Assembly (NCBI GenBank): GCA_002395235.1
Contig: DGWK01000037.1
Coordinates: 1 to 64,000 of the forward strand
DNA from: Lachnospiraceae bacterium UBA4260
Lineage (GTDB): Bacteria; Bacillota; Clostridia; Lachnospirales; Lachnospiraceae
Length of the DNA: 64,000 nt
Direction: 5' to 3'
Shown here: positions 44,055-53,054 of the stretch, one piece after another
How positions within the stretch are numbered: the first letter of the stretch is position 1
Layout of the letters: every line of letters starts with the position of its first letter
Made by a program: the position numbers and the translations under genes
Notes under the pieces: generated by a model
Databases searched by the model: none
The model's input: the letters and a program-made list of their open reading frames with translations, nothing else
Told to the model about the DNA's origin: nothing

Positions 44055-44705
44055 TTATGGACGGACAGACAGATCCTGTATTTCATCTTTGTGTCCGCAC
44101 AGATCCTTCTTCTCGCTCTCATACATGCCGACTTTATAATAGAAAGTCGATCTCGAGAGTCCGCAGATCTGTGCCGCCTTACACGCTGTGATACTCCCTC
44201 CTTTCCACGCTTTGTAAATCTCCGGGAAGTTGTCCGGCAGTTCGATCACCGGCCTGCCGAATTTGACGCCTCTTGCCTTGGCCGCCTCGATTCCTTCCCT
44301 TTGTCTGCTCCGTATGTTCCCGCGCTCGTTCTCCGCCACAAAGGACAGGACCTGCAGCACGATGTCACTGAGGAATGTACCCAGAAGGTCTTTCCCTCTT
44401 CGCGTATCCAGGAGCGGCATCTCGATCACCACGATGTCCGCCCCCTTCTCCCTTGTCAGAAACTGCCACTGCTCGACGATCTCTTTGTAATTTCTCCCCA
44501 GTCTGTCGATGCTCTTGATGTAGAGCAGATCATCCTTTCGCAGTTTCTTTACCATGGCCTTGTACCTGGGCCTGTCAAAATCTTTCCCCGACTGTTTATC
44601 AACGAAAATATTGTTCTCGGGCACACCAATTTCACGCATTGCTGCCAGCTGCCGGTCCTCATTCTGGTCCCGGGAGCTGACTCGGACGTAACCATATGTA
44701 TTCAT
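44055..44705 (-). CDS. Second serine recombinase of locus III
   Basis: This protein of about 216 aa has the same catalytic set (YVRVSS, FDR, SIDRLGRN) and an HTH with GLSRSTFYYKVGM. I chose the ATG at 44705 because AGAAAGG lies 8 nt upstream and the family start motif MNTYGYVRVSS aligns there. A longer frame to 44819 runs into the aspS terminator. It is only 20 bp upstream of the next recombinase gene, so the two are co-transcribed. It is the rightmost gene of the pilus region. Confidence 0.92.
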   Translation of the reverse strand: MNTYGYVRVSSRDQNEDRQLAAMREIGVPENNIFVDKQSGKDFDRPRYKAMVKKLRKDDLLYIKSIDRLGRNYKEIVEQWQFLTREKGADIVVIEMPLLDTRRGKDLLGTFLSDIVLQVLSFVAENERGNIRSRQREGIEAAKARGVKFGRPVIELPDNFPEIYKAWKGGSITACKAAQICGLSRSTFYYKVGMYESEKKDLCGHKDEIQDLSVRP

Positions 44706-44802
44706 CACGACTACCTTTCTGTCTCTACTTACGCTGTCAAAATTCTGATAGACGTTCTTGATACATATCATTATAACTGTTACATTGCTTTTTGTGGTAA
44801 AA

Positions 44803-44850
44803 AGAAACCGAAAGCACAAAATTTACGTTAAATTTGTGCTTTCGGTTTCT
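44803..44850. terminator. Long bidirectional terminator after aspS
   Basis: Arms of about 22 bp (AGAAACCGAAAGCACAAA and its complement, one extra A in one arm) are flanked by T-rich sequence on both sides. On the minus strand it ends the hisS-aspS operon just before the recombinase genes. Confidence 0.92.
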
Positions 44851-44868
44851 TATTTCATTTTTTAAGAT

Positions 44869-46659
44869 TTACTCTTCCGTCTTGATGATCGCGATGGAGA
44901 GTTCCTCCAGCTGCTTCTCGTCGACGACGTTGGGAGCTTCGCTCATCAGGTCGACGGCGTCCTTGTTCTTGGGGAAGGCCATGACGTCGCGGATGCTCTC
45001 CGCGCCGGTCATCAGCATGGCGAAGCGGTCGATGCCGTAGGCCAGTCCCGCGTGCGGCGGTACGCCGTACTTGAAGGCGGTCAGAAGGAAGCCGAACTTC
45101 TCCTGGGCTTCCTCGGGCTTAAGGCCGATGACTTCGAACATCTTCTCCTGGATGTCGTTCTGGTGGATTCTGACGCTGCCGCCGCCCAGCTCTACGCCGT
45201 TGAGGACGATGTCATAGGCTTTGGCCCTGACGGCGCCGGGATCGGAATCGATCAGGTGCCAGTCCTCATCCATGGGCATGGTGAAGGGATGGTGCATGGC
45301 GACGAATCTCTCCTCCTCGTCGCTCCATTCGAGCAGCGGGAACTCCACGACCCACAGGAAGTTGAACTTGTTGTGGTCGATCAGGCCCAGTTCTTCGCCG
45401 AGTTTGAGTCGGAGCGCGCCCAGGACGTTCCAGACGATCTTGTTCTGGTCAGCCGCAATCAGCAGTAAGTCGCCCTTTTCGCCGCCCATTCTCTCGACGA
45501 TCGCTTTGATCTCGTCTTCTGTCATGAATTTGGCAAAAGAGCACTTGACGCTGCCATCATCCTTGAGCTGGATGTAAGGCAGGCCCTTGGCGCCGTAGCC
45601 CTTGGCGAAAGTGACCAGCGCGTCGATCTTCTTTCTGGCCATGCCGCCCTGTCCCTTGACGTTGATGCCGCGGACGGAGCCGTTCTTCATGGCCGCCGCA
45701 TCGGCCAGTACCGCAAAGCCGCAGTCCTTTACCACGTCCGTGATGTCCACGAGCTTCATGCCAAAGCGCGTGTCGGGCTTGTCGGAGCCGTAGTCGTTCA
45801 TGGCGTCGATCCACTTCATTCTGGGAAGGGGAAGCTCGACATCCAGGTCAAAGGTCTTCTTGGCCACATACTGGATCAGTCTCTCGTTGACATCGATGAC
45901 GTCGTCCACGTCTACAAAGGACAGCTCCATATCGGCCTGGGTGAACTCGGGCTGTCTGTCCGCGCGCAGGTCCTCGTCGCGGAAGCACTTGGCGATCTGG
46001 AAGTACCTGTCAAAGCCGGAGCACATCAGCAGCTGCTTGAAGAGCTGCGGAGACTGGGGCAAAGCATAGAAATTGCCGGGGTGAACGCGGCTGGGCACCA
46101 GGTAGTCTCTTGCCCCTTCAGGCGTGGACTTGCACAGGATAGGGGTCTCGATCTCGAGGAATCCTTCTCCGGCCATGAACTCTCTCATGTTCTGGATCAT
46201 CTGGCTTCTGAGGATCAGCCTTCTCTGCATATCGGGACGGCGAAGGTCCAGGCTTCTGTATTTGAGGCGCAGATCTTCCTTGGTATTGCTGTTCTCCACG
46301 ATGTGGAAGGGCGGCGTCTCGGACTCGGAGAGGATTCTGGTCTCCTTGACCCGGATCTCGATCTGTCCGGTCGCGATGTTCTCGTTGACCGCTTCTCTCT
46401 TGCAGACGGTTCCCACTGCCGCGACGACGAATTCCGCTCTCATCTTCTCCGCTTTGGCAAAATTCTCAGCCCCGCACTCTGTCTCCTCATAGATCAGCTG
46501 TACGATGCCGCTTCTGTCGCGCAGGTCTACGAAGACAAGGCCTCCCTTGTTTCTCTGTTTTGCCACCCATCCCATGACGGTGACGGTCTGCCCTACGTTT
46601 GCTTCACTAAGTTCGGCGCATCTGCATGTGCGCTTTAATCCCAACATAGACTCAGCCAT
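44869..46659 (-). CDS. aspS: Aspartyl-tRNA synthetase
   Basis: This 596-aa class II synthetase of the bacterial type charges tRNA-Asp. It has an N-terminal OB-fold anticodon domain (about 1-110) and motif 2 region FDRYFQIAKCFRDEDLRADR. The insertion (GAD) domain lies near 290-410, and the motif 3 region GLAYGIDRFAMLMTGAESIRD is split by no changes. Length matches the bacterial family (about 590). It follows hisS by 21 bp with AGGAGG upstream, so the two form one operon. Confidence 0.98.
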   Translation of the reverse strand: MAESMLGLKRTCRCAELSEANVGQTVTVMGWVAKQRNKGGLVFVDLRDRSGIVQLIYEETECGAENFAKAEKMRAEFVVAAVGTVCKREAVNENIATGQIEIRVKETRILSESETPPFHIVENSNTKEDLRLKYRSLDLRRPDMQRRLILRSQMIQNMREFMAGEGFLEIETPILCKSTPEGARDYLVPSRVHPGNFYALPQSPQLFKQLLMCSGFDRYFQIAKCFRDEDLRADRQPEFTQADMELSFVDVDDVIDVNERLIQYVAKKTFDLDVELPLPRMKWIDAMNDYGSDKPDTRFGMKLVDITDVVKDCGFAVLADAAAMKNGSVRGINVKGQGGMARKKIDALVTFAKGYGAKGLPYIQLKDDGSVKCSFAKFMTEDEIKAIVERMGGEKGDLLLIAADQNKIVWNVLGALRLKLGEELGLIDHNKFNFLWVVEFPLLEWSDEEERFVAMHHPFTMPMDEDWHLIDSDPGAVRAKAYDIVLNGVELGGGSVRIHQNDIQEKMFEVIGLKPEEAQEKFGFLLTAFKYGVPPHAGLAYGIDRFAMLMTGAESIRDVMAFPKNKDAVDLMSEAPNVVDEKQLEELSIAIIKTEE

Positions 46660-46680
46660 GACTACTCTCGTTTCCTCCTG

Positions 46681-47943
46681 TTATTTGTTGATCGGATTGC
46701 GGTAGAACTCCTCAAACTGTTCAAAACCTCTCTCCGCCATCTGCTGTTTCTGGAACTTTTTATTCTTGGCCATGCGGGCGATCAGCACCTGCGTGCCCTC
46801 GGCTCTCTCCTTCTGGGCCTGCCGGATCACTTCGCACAGGCGCTCGGCGGGCATGTTCTTCTCGATGAGATATGCCTTCTTGACCGGGCTTCCGGGAATC
46901 TTGAATCCCTGCTCCATAAGAATAAGGATGATTCTCTCAAAACCGATGGAGAAGCCGCAGGCAGGAACATCCTTGCCCGTGAACTTGCCGACCATGCCGT
47001 CGTAGCGGCCGCCGCCTCCGCAGCTGATGCCCAGCTCGGGCATCGCGATCTCGAAGATCGTTCCCGTGTAGTAGGACATGCCTCTCACGATCGTGGGATC
47101 AAAGACGATCCTGAAATCCGCGGTCTTTGTCCCGTCGACGCTCTCCATGACTTCGCGCAGCGTCGGGATCACGTCGGGCTCGATGAAGCCTTCCAGCTTC
47201 TCTTCGAGGTAAGCCAGCTGGTCCTGCGCGCCCTGCAATCCTTCGAACAGGCTCACATAGCGGTCTCTCATCTCTTCGGTAAATCCTTCGTCGATGAGTT
47301 CCTGCGCCGCGCCGTCCAGGCCGATCTTGTCCATCTTGTCCAGGATGATGAAAACATCCGTATATCTGTCCTCCGGGAATCCGCTGTAGGCGGCCATCGC
47401 CTTGAGGATGCGCCTCTCATTGATGCGGATCTGGAAGTTCTTGAAGCCCAGGTTTCCGAGCGTTGTCGTCGTCGCCAGGATCAGCTCGATCTCCGCGAGG
47501 TTGCTCGGCTCGCCAATGATGTCGATGTCGCACTGCATGAACTGGCGGTATCTGCCCTTTTGCGGGCGGTCCGCTCTCCACACGTTGCCCATCTGCAGCG
47601 CCTTGAAGGGCATGGGCAGTTCGTTCTGGTGCGCGGCAAAATAGCGAACAAGCGGAACTGTCAGATCATACCGAAGTCCTCCGTCCACCAGGTCCGCTTC
47701 GCTCTGCGCTTCTTCAAGCTTGAGCTTCTCGCCTCTCTTGAGGATCTTGAAAATCAGCTTCTCGTTGTCTCCGCCCTGCTTGCTTGTCAGGTTTGCAATA
47801 TTCTCAACACAAGGCGTCTCGATGGACTGAAATCCGAACTCCGCATACGTCTTCTTGATGACGGAGATGCAGTAGTCACGGATCTCCATCTCTGCGGGCA
47901 GGATGTCCTTCATGCCTGTGACCGGTTTCTTGATCAGTGTCAT
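46681..47943 (-). CDS. hisS: Histidyl-tRNA synthetase
   Basis: This 420-aa class II synthetase charges tRNA-His. Signature motifs are WRADRPQKGRYRQFMQCDIDIIG in pieces (motif 2), GGGRYDGMVG and GFSIGFERI (motif 3). The anticodon-binding domain begins near residue 325. I chose the ATG at 47943 (MTLIKKPVTGMKDILP), which has GAAAGGA upstream and matches the family start. It is the promoter-proximal gene of the hisS-aspS pair. Confidence 0.97.
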   Translation of the reverse strand: MTLIKKPVTGMKDILPAEMEIRDYCISVIKKTYAEFGFQSIETPCVENIANLTSKQGGDNEKLIFKILKRGEKLKLEEAQSEADLVDGGLRYDLTVPLVRYFAAHQNELPMPFKALQMGNVWRADRPQKGRYRQFMQCDIDIIGEPSNLAEIELILATTTTLGNLGFKNFQIRINERRILKAMAAYSGFPEDRYTDVFIILDKMDKIGLDGAAQELIDEGFTEEMRDRYVSLFEGLQGAQDQLAYLEEKLEGFIEPDVIPTLREVMESVDGTKTADFRIVFDPTIVRGMSYYTGTIFEIAMPELGISCGGGGRYDGMVGKFTGKDVPACGFSIGFERIILILMEQGFKIPGSPVKKAYLIEKNMPAERLCEVIRQAQKERAEGTQVLIARMAKNKKFQKQQMAERGFEQFEEFYRNPINK

Positions 47944-48011
47944 GATTATGTCAGTTCCTTTCTCTATTCTTAAATGGTTCGTTTCGTACATTTACTGTAT
48001 TCACAACAATT

Positions 48012-48040
48012 CATTGTACAATTAATCAACTGTGAAATCA
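48012..48040 (-). promoter_or_regulatory. hisS-aspS promoter
   Basis: On the minus strand TTGATT (48035-48040) and TACAAT (48012-48017) are separated by 17 bp, about 70 bp before the hisS start. No T-box specifier hairpin with its TGGN motif could be recognised in the short leader. Confidence 0.8.
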
Positions 48041-48137
48041 ATGTTCCGAATTAAACTTGAGCGAGGAACTGACGCCTCTTATGGGGATTTGTTGTGGATT
48101 TTCTGTGGATTTGCGGTGGGGCGATTCTCGGGTTTGG

Positions 48138-49292
48138 TCAGATTCCTCTGTAGTGGCCGATTCCGATTTCTTCTGCGAGGCCCTTCATCTGCAGTCCCAT
48201 CATGCAGGCAGTAAACTCCTCTGCGTCGATATGCTTTCCCAGAATGCTCTCTACTCTGCTGATCAGGAAATCCATCTCCATGATATCTCCGCACCCAAGC
48301 GCATCGAATAGCACCGCCTCCATGCCGGACAGTTCATCCCTTCTTCGATTTCTCTGCTTTCTCTTCTTTTCATAAAGATCCGTGCCGCTGTCACTCACCC
48401 CAAAGAAATGTTCAATAATTGTATCCGGTGAGCAGGCTATTCCTGCGCCCTGCGCTATGAGGACATTGCACCCGTCACTTAATGCATCGCTCACTCTCCC
48501 CGGCAAAGCAAAGATTTCGCGTCCCTGTTCAAGGGCCGCGTCAACCGTGATCACAGTTCCGGACCTTCTTCTCGCCTCGATGACCAGTACTGCATCCGCC
48601 AGTCCGCTGATCAGCCTGTTCCTTCTGGGAAACAGCGATGCTCGGGGATGTGTGCCGGGCCTGTTCTCTGAGAGCAGCCCGCCATTTTTTGCCAAAAGAT
48701 CGTACAACTCTTTGTTATCCATCGGATAGACCACATCTACACCGCATCCGAGTACTGCATAGGATCTTCCGCCCGAAACAACAGCAGCTTTTCCTGCGAT
48801 TCCGTCAACGCCTCTTGCCATGCCGCTGATCACTGCAATTCCTCTCTCAGCCAGTCTTTCCGCAAATATGCGAGCCTGTTCTCTGCCATATCCGGAACAA
48901 TTTCGAGATCCTATTATCGCTACGGCAGGAATATCTTCCGGCGGAAGCTCTCCTTTATAATAAAGCGCGTAAGGACTGTCCGGAATGTCCCTGAGTTTCT
49001 TCGGAAACCAACTGTCCTCCTGACATACAAAACCAATGCCTTTTTCCTTCAGTTTTTCGGCTTCCTCAAGGGGATCACAGTTTTTTGCTACTTCTATACT
49101 ACACGCCTTACTTACTGCTATGTTGTTGCTTCGGAGTTTATCTACCAGGCACATGCATATTTCTTCCTCGGACATGTTGTAGACTTCTTCGGCGCCGCTT
49201 ACGCTCTCCATAAGTGCCTTTATCGTGACGTTGCCGACTCCTTTGACACATGAGAGCCAGTAAGCATATGGATTAATTGTTCTTTCTTCCAT
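48138..49292 (-). CDS. dprA: DNA-processing protein DprA (Smf)
   Basis: This protein of about 384 aa loads RecA on incoming single-stranded DNA during natural transformation. The Rossmann-like core carries AIIGSRNCSGYG, ISGMARGVDGIAG and VLGCGVDVVYP. A C-terminal winged helix (about 320-384, DALGCGDIMEMDFLISRV) is present. The start ATG at 49292 overlaps the comM stop (TAATG) and has GAGGGGG upstream, so the two genes are translationally coupled. Confidence 0.95.
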   Translation of the reverse strand: MEERTINPYAYWLSCVKGVGNVTIKALMESVSGAEEVYNMSEEEICMCLVDKLRSNNIAVSKACSIEVAKNCDPLEEAEKLKEKGIGFVCQEDSWFPKKLRDIPDSPYALYYKGELPPEDIPAVAIIGSRNCSGYGREQARIFAERLAERGIAVISGMARGVDGIAGKAAVVSGGRSYAVLGCGVDVVYPMDNKELYDLLAKNGGLLSENRPGTHPRASLFPRRNRLISGLADAVLVIEARRRSGTVITVDAALEQGREIFALPGRVSDALSDGCNVLIAQGAGIACSPDTIIEHFFGVSDSGTDLYEKKRKQRNRRRDELSGMEAVLFDALGCGDIMEMDFLISRVESILGKHIDAEEFTACMMGLQMKGLAEEIGIGHYRGI

Positions 49293-50989
49293 TACTTGTC
49301 CCCCTCGCTCTCGTACCATTCTTCGATCCCGTAATATCCCTCGCTCTCACATACGGCAGAAGTGTTTCCGTCGGCATTTACATTGTAATTTACAGCTTTA
49401 TGCTCAATTCTTTTTCCGGGTTCAAATTCTCTTCCCGAAGAGTACTCATCCTCACTGTATTCAGGCAGGCGAAAGCCTACTGCTGTCATCAGATCTCTCT
49501 CCAGAATCATTTCTCTTCCGTTCAGATCGGCGATCGTTCTCGCCATTTTCAGTGTTTTGTGATAAGAACGCATGCTCATACCGAGACGCTCATAAACGCC
49601 TTTCATTTTTTCGGCGAGCAGCGAATTCAGAGGACAGAAGTGCTCCAACGCATCCGGAGTCATGTCTGAATTATAGTTAAATGGCGTTCCTTGGAAGCGT
49701 TTTTTTTGCCTTTCAATAGCTTCCATAACGCGCCCGCGAATGATTTCGCTGCTCTCTTCCGAATCACTTCCCTGAAGATCATCGGCACTCACTCTGCTTA
49801 CATGGACTCTGAAATCAATTCTGTCCATCAGAGGGCCGCTTATTTTTCTCTGATACTTCTGTACTTCTCTCGGCGTACAGGTACATCGGTTCATATCGGG
49901 ATAGTATCCGCACGGGCACGGATTCGCAGCTGCTACCAAAAGAGGTCTTGCCGGATAGCGATATGTGCCGAAGAGTCTTCTTATTACAATTTCGTGATTT
50001 TCCAACGGTTCTCTCAATGAATTGAGATCCGGCAGTGAGTATTCGGAAATTTCATCCAGAAACAGGACGCCCAGATGTGCTAATGTGATGAGTCCGGGAG
50101 ATGGAATATTCCCTCCTCCTATCAGAACTGCTCTTGTTACAGAGTGATGAGGTGCAATAAACGGCCTTTCGGTGATCAATGCCGTTTCTTCAGGCAGCCG
50201 GCCTGAAACGCTGTAAATCCTTGTTATTTCCAATGCTTCTTCTTGAGTCAGAGGCGGCAGGATTCCCGGCAGGCATCTGGCCAGCATGCTTTTCCCTGTT
50301 CCGGGAGGTCCCATCATAAGTACATTATGAAAGCCCGCTGCAGCGATCTCCAGCACTTTTTTGGCCTGTCTCTGGCCATGCACGGTTGAAAAATCCGGAT
50401 ATGCTTTATTGACGGCCTTTGAGAGGAGTTGTCCGGCGTCCACTTCCGCAGGAGGCAGGAAACTGTCTCTTTCTTTTTGATTTTTTCTCAAATAGTTAAC
50501 CATCTCGGCCAAAGTTCTTACGCCGACAACTCGTATTCCGTGAACAAGTGCCCCCTCCGAGAGATTTCCGTTAGGCACTAAACAAGTCGTAACTCCTTTA
50601 TTTTTTGCCTCTGCGACGATCGGCAGAATTCCCTTCACCGGTCGGATTTCACCGTTAAGGCCCAGTTCACCTGCTACAAGTACGCCTTCCGTCGCTTCTG
50701 GTTGCAAATAATCGAGGCAAACCAGGAGTCCGACACAAACCGGTAAGTCGACCAGTATGCCTCTTTTAGGAATCCCTGCGGGTGATAAATTTACCGTGAT
50801 CCTCTGTGGCGGCAGATGAATTCCCAGATTTTTGAGTGCAACGCGGACTCGCTCTCCTGCTTCTCTCATCTCACCGCTCATGAATCCCACCATGTTGAAT
50901 GAAGGAAGTCCATTAGAAATATCAGTCTCTACTTTCATCAAATAGCTGTCAATCCCATGAACTGCCCCTGTGAGTATACTACTGTACAT
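49292..50989 (-). CDS. comM: ComM/YifB family Mg-chelatase-like AAA+ ATPase
   Basis: This 565-aa protein belongs to the ComM family, known in other bacteria as a hexameric helicase promoting branch migration in transformation. It has an N-terminal Lon-like domain, Walker A GPPGTGKSM, Walker B VLFLDEIS, the ANPCPCGYY motif and a C-terminal Mg-chelatase region. The last 55 residues after VGFRLPEYS are an acidic tail beyond the usual 505-510 aa. AGGAGGT precedes the ATG. It is co-transcribed with dprA. Confidence 0.95.
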   Translation of the reverse strand: MYSSILTGAVHGIDSYLMKVETDISNGLPSFNMVGFMSGEMREAGERVRVALKNLGIHLPPQRITVNLSPAGIPKRGILVDLPVCVGLLVCLDYLQPEATEGVLVAGELGLNGEIRPVKGILPIVAEAKNKGVTTCLVPNGNLSEGALVHGIRVVGVRTLAEMVNYLRKNQKERDSFLPPAEVDAGQLLSKAVNKAYPDFSTVHGQRQAKKVLEIAAAGFHNVLMMGPPGTGKSMLARCLPGILPPLTQEEALEITRIYSVSGRLPEETALITERPFIAPHHSVTRAVLIGGGNIPSPGLITLAHLGVLFLDEISEYSLPDLNSLREPLENHEIVIRRLFGTYRYPARPLLVAAANPCPCGYYPDMNRCTCTPREVQKYQRKISGPLMDRIDFRVHVSRVSADDLQGSDSEESSEIIRGRVMEAIERQKKRFQGTPFNYNSDMTPDALEHFCPLNSLLAEKMKGVYERLGMSMRSYHKTLKMARTIADLNGREMILERDLMTAVGFRLPEYSEDEYSSGREFEPGKRIEHKAVNYNVNADGNTSAVCESEGYYGIEEWYESEGDK

Positions 50990-51279
50990 AACACCTCCTA
51001 CTTAAAACTATTTCTACGGTTACAAAATGTTTTCTCTTGAGATATTTCTCCGGAACCGGAAAGACAACTCAGAAATGATTGGTACAAATCCCGAAAGAAA
51101 GAATGGGATTTGTGAGATGTGTCGATTATAAACCTTCAAAGTTAATTATTCAACTGCCATTTAGTAGGGAAGGCCTCATGAATCAATAAGTAACTGTTAA
51201 TTTCGTCAGGGATACGAATATTTGTCAAAATATTGCCATTTATTCGTCCATTTTAAAACGCCATAGTGCTCTTTAAAAA

Positions 51280-51397
51280 CCCTTCTTCGGTGGATATTCC
51301 ACCGAAGAAGGGCTTGGGAAAAGGTACTATGACATCTATAGGGATATATAGGTCTGTTTCTGTTCCCTTCTTCAGTGGAATATCCACCGAAGAAGGG
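51280..51397. repeat. REPIN-like pair of inverted hairpins
   Basis: Hairpin 1 (51280-51312) has arms CCCTTCTTCGGTGG and CCACCGAAGAAGGG with loop ATATT. Hairpin 2 (51365-51397) has the same arms with one mismatch and loop AATAT, the reverse complement of loop 1. They are inverted copies 52 bp apart. Hairpin 1 is followed by T residues leftward and hairpin 2 by T residues rightward, so each can terminate transcription leaving the element. Confidence 0.8.
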
Positions 51398-51464
51398 TTT
51401 TAAAAAAGGATATAGAGAAAATTTTTGCGTTTAAAAAATATCAATATTTTTTTAGACAAGCCTA

Positions 51465-51714
51465 ACTGTTATAGAAATTTCACTCCGGACGCCGCCCTTG
51501 CGTGAACCCCAGATGGATGCTGTCGGTAATCGACCGACGGCGATGAACTCATGAACAGATCATTCTCTTCTGAGCCGTCGGGGTCATGCATTGTAGCATC
51601 CATCTGAGAACCCCGCAAGGGTAAACCTGCGGCGGCTGATCATCGCAGCCGATCATGGGACCTCAGGCTCCGAATCTATGAACAGAGCTGGAACGGCTTT
51701 CTGTTCGCTTTTTT
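51465..51714 (+). ncRNA. Candidate structured non-coding RNA with intrinsic terminator
   Basis: Long-range pairs can be read directly: CCCTTGCG (51495-51502) with CGCAAGGG (51614-51621), CAGATGGATGCT (51510-51521) with AGCATCCATCTG (51595-51606), and CCGACGGC (51534-51541) with GCCGTCGG (51574-51581). Together they form one long interrupted rod, followed by a CGGCTG/CAGCCG hairpin. It ends in a GAACAGA/TCTGTTC stem (51680-51706) with six T residues, which fixes the strand as plus. The overall form recalls raiA-motif or 6S-type RNAs, but I cannot confirm a family from sequence alone. The promoter is not clear. Confidence 0.6.
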
Positions 51715-51740
51715 AGCAATATGTATTGACGTCAGGTGGT

Positions 51741-53039
51741 TCACAGCAGGTAATCCGCCATGACATAGTTGGCAACGTCAAGGCCGTATTCGGTGAGCGC
51801 AAGTCTTCCGCCGTTTCCGGAACATGCAGGCTCTCCACTGTCTCCGGGAAATGCCGATCTTGCGCTGTTCCCGGGAAGGCGGCGAATAAGGTTCTGCGAG
51901 ATATGTCTGCGCAGGACTTCGCCATATTGATCTTCTATTCTTGTGCCGAATCGCTCTTCGAATTCACTTTCTGATACGCCATCGGTCATGCGAAGGCCAA
52001 GGTACATGAATTCTTCCATTCGGTCTTCTTTGGTCATTTTCTGATTTTCGCAGCGGAGTGCGGCTGTGTTCTGCTCTTCGATCAGTCTGCGATATAGTGA
52101 CATCTGGTCCGGGTTCTTGAAGCGCATGCCTCCCAGGTCTGAGGAGGCGCCGAGTCCAAGGCCCAGGTATTCGTGTCCGGTCCAATAGCCGCAGTTGTGC
52201 CTGCACTCGTATCCTTCACGGGCGTAGTTGGAGATTTCGTAGCGCCTGTAGCCGTTTTCTGCAAGGAATTTCTTAGTGAAATGGTAGATTTCGCGGTCTT
52301 CTTCCTCGGAGGGCAATGCCGGAAGTTCTTTTTGAGAGAACATTTTGGCGAAGGGCGTGCCTTCTTCGATGATCAGGCTGTAAGCGGACAGGTGCTCCGG
52401 CTGGAGTGCAACGGCTTCGCGCAGAGTTTTGGACCAGATTTCTATATTTTGGCCGGGGAGGGCGGACATCAGGTCGAGATTGATATTGCTGAAGCCGGCT
52501 TCGCGGGCCATGTGGAAGATCCGGCGCGCCTGGTCGGATGTATGGATCCGGCCGAGGAGCTTGAGTTCCGCGTCGTCGAAGGACTGGACGCCGATCGAGA
52601 GGCGGTTGATCCCGGCTGATCTGTATGCGCGGAGTTTGGTGAGATCTGCTGTGCCGGGGTTGACTTCCATGCTGATCTCTGCGTTGTCCATGACGTGGAA
52701 GGCACTGAAGATTGCCTGCAGGAGGCGGTCCGCCTGTTCGGGTGTCATCAGGGAAGGGGTCCCTCCGCCGATAAAGATGGTGTCGACGGGCGCCATCATT
52801 GCGGCATCTGTCGCTTCTGGTGCTTTCGATTCGTTATCAGACACTTCGGGTGCCGTCACTTCAGGTACTGTCACTTCGGGTGCCCGCATACGGATCTCGC
52901 GGCAGAGCAGTTCTATGTAGTCTTCTCTTTCTTCTGCGCAGGCCGGTCCCGATAAAAAATCACAATACCTGCACTTCCGCTCACAAAAAGGGAAGTGCAG
53001 GTAAAGGGAGACCGGTCCGCGGTGAATCTTTTCGTTCAT
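51741..53039 (-). CDS. hemW: HemW (HemN-like radical SAM protein, heme chaperone)
   Basis: This 432-aa radical SAM protein has the iron-sulfur motif CERKCRYC (CX3CX2C), the IFIGGGTPSLM motif and the C-terminal HemW region. It is longer than the usual 375-390 aa. A repetitive Pro-Glu-Val-Thr insert lies between residues about 52 and 84, before VDTIFIGGG. A second Gly/Ser/Pro-rich insert lies near residues 392-412. Both lie at expected surface loops and keep the frame. HemW binds heme and is not a coproporphyrinogen oxidase in well-studied cases. It follows lepA directly, as in many Bacillota. Confidence 0.93.
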   Translation of the reverse strand: MNEKIHRGPVSLYLHFPFCERKCRYCDFLSGPACAEEREDYIELLCREIRMRAPEVTVPEVTAPEVSDNESKAPEATDAAMMAPVDTIFIGGGTPSLMTPEQADRLLQAIFSAFHVMDNAEISMEVNPGTADLTKLRAYRSAGINRLSIGVQSFDDAELKLLGRIHTSDQARRIFHMAREAGFSNINLDLMSALPGQNIEIWSKTLREAVALQPEHLSAYSLIIEEGTPFAKMFSQKELPALPSEEEDREIYHFTKKFLAENGYRRYEISNYAREGYECRHNCGYWTGHEYLGLGLGASSDLGGMRFKNPDQMSLYRRLIEEQNTAALRCENQKMTKEDRMEEFMYLGLRMTDGVSESEFEERFGTRIEDQYGEVLRRHISQNLIRRLPGNSARSAFPGDSGEPACSGNGGRLALTEYGLDVANYVMADYLL

Positions 53040-53054
53040 CGCTTGTCCGTCCTG

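Larger units (their letters stand above)
51000..51740. other. Large intergenic region between hemW and comM
   Basis: No protein gene is supported. The region contains a pair of mutually inverted hairpins (51280-51397), AT-rich sequence, and a candidate structured RNA with its own terminator (about 51465-51714). These are listed separately. Confidence 0.7.

Noticed and set aside
47944..48137. T-box leader upstream of hisS
   Set aside because: The leader after the promoter is only about 70 nt and lacks a T-box sequence.
52173..52619. Plus-strand frames in hemW and lepA
   Set aside because: They are antisense shadows of conserved genes.
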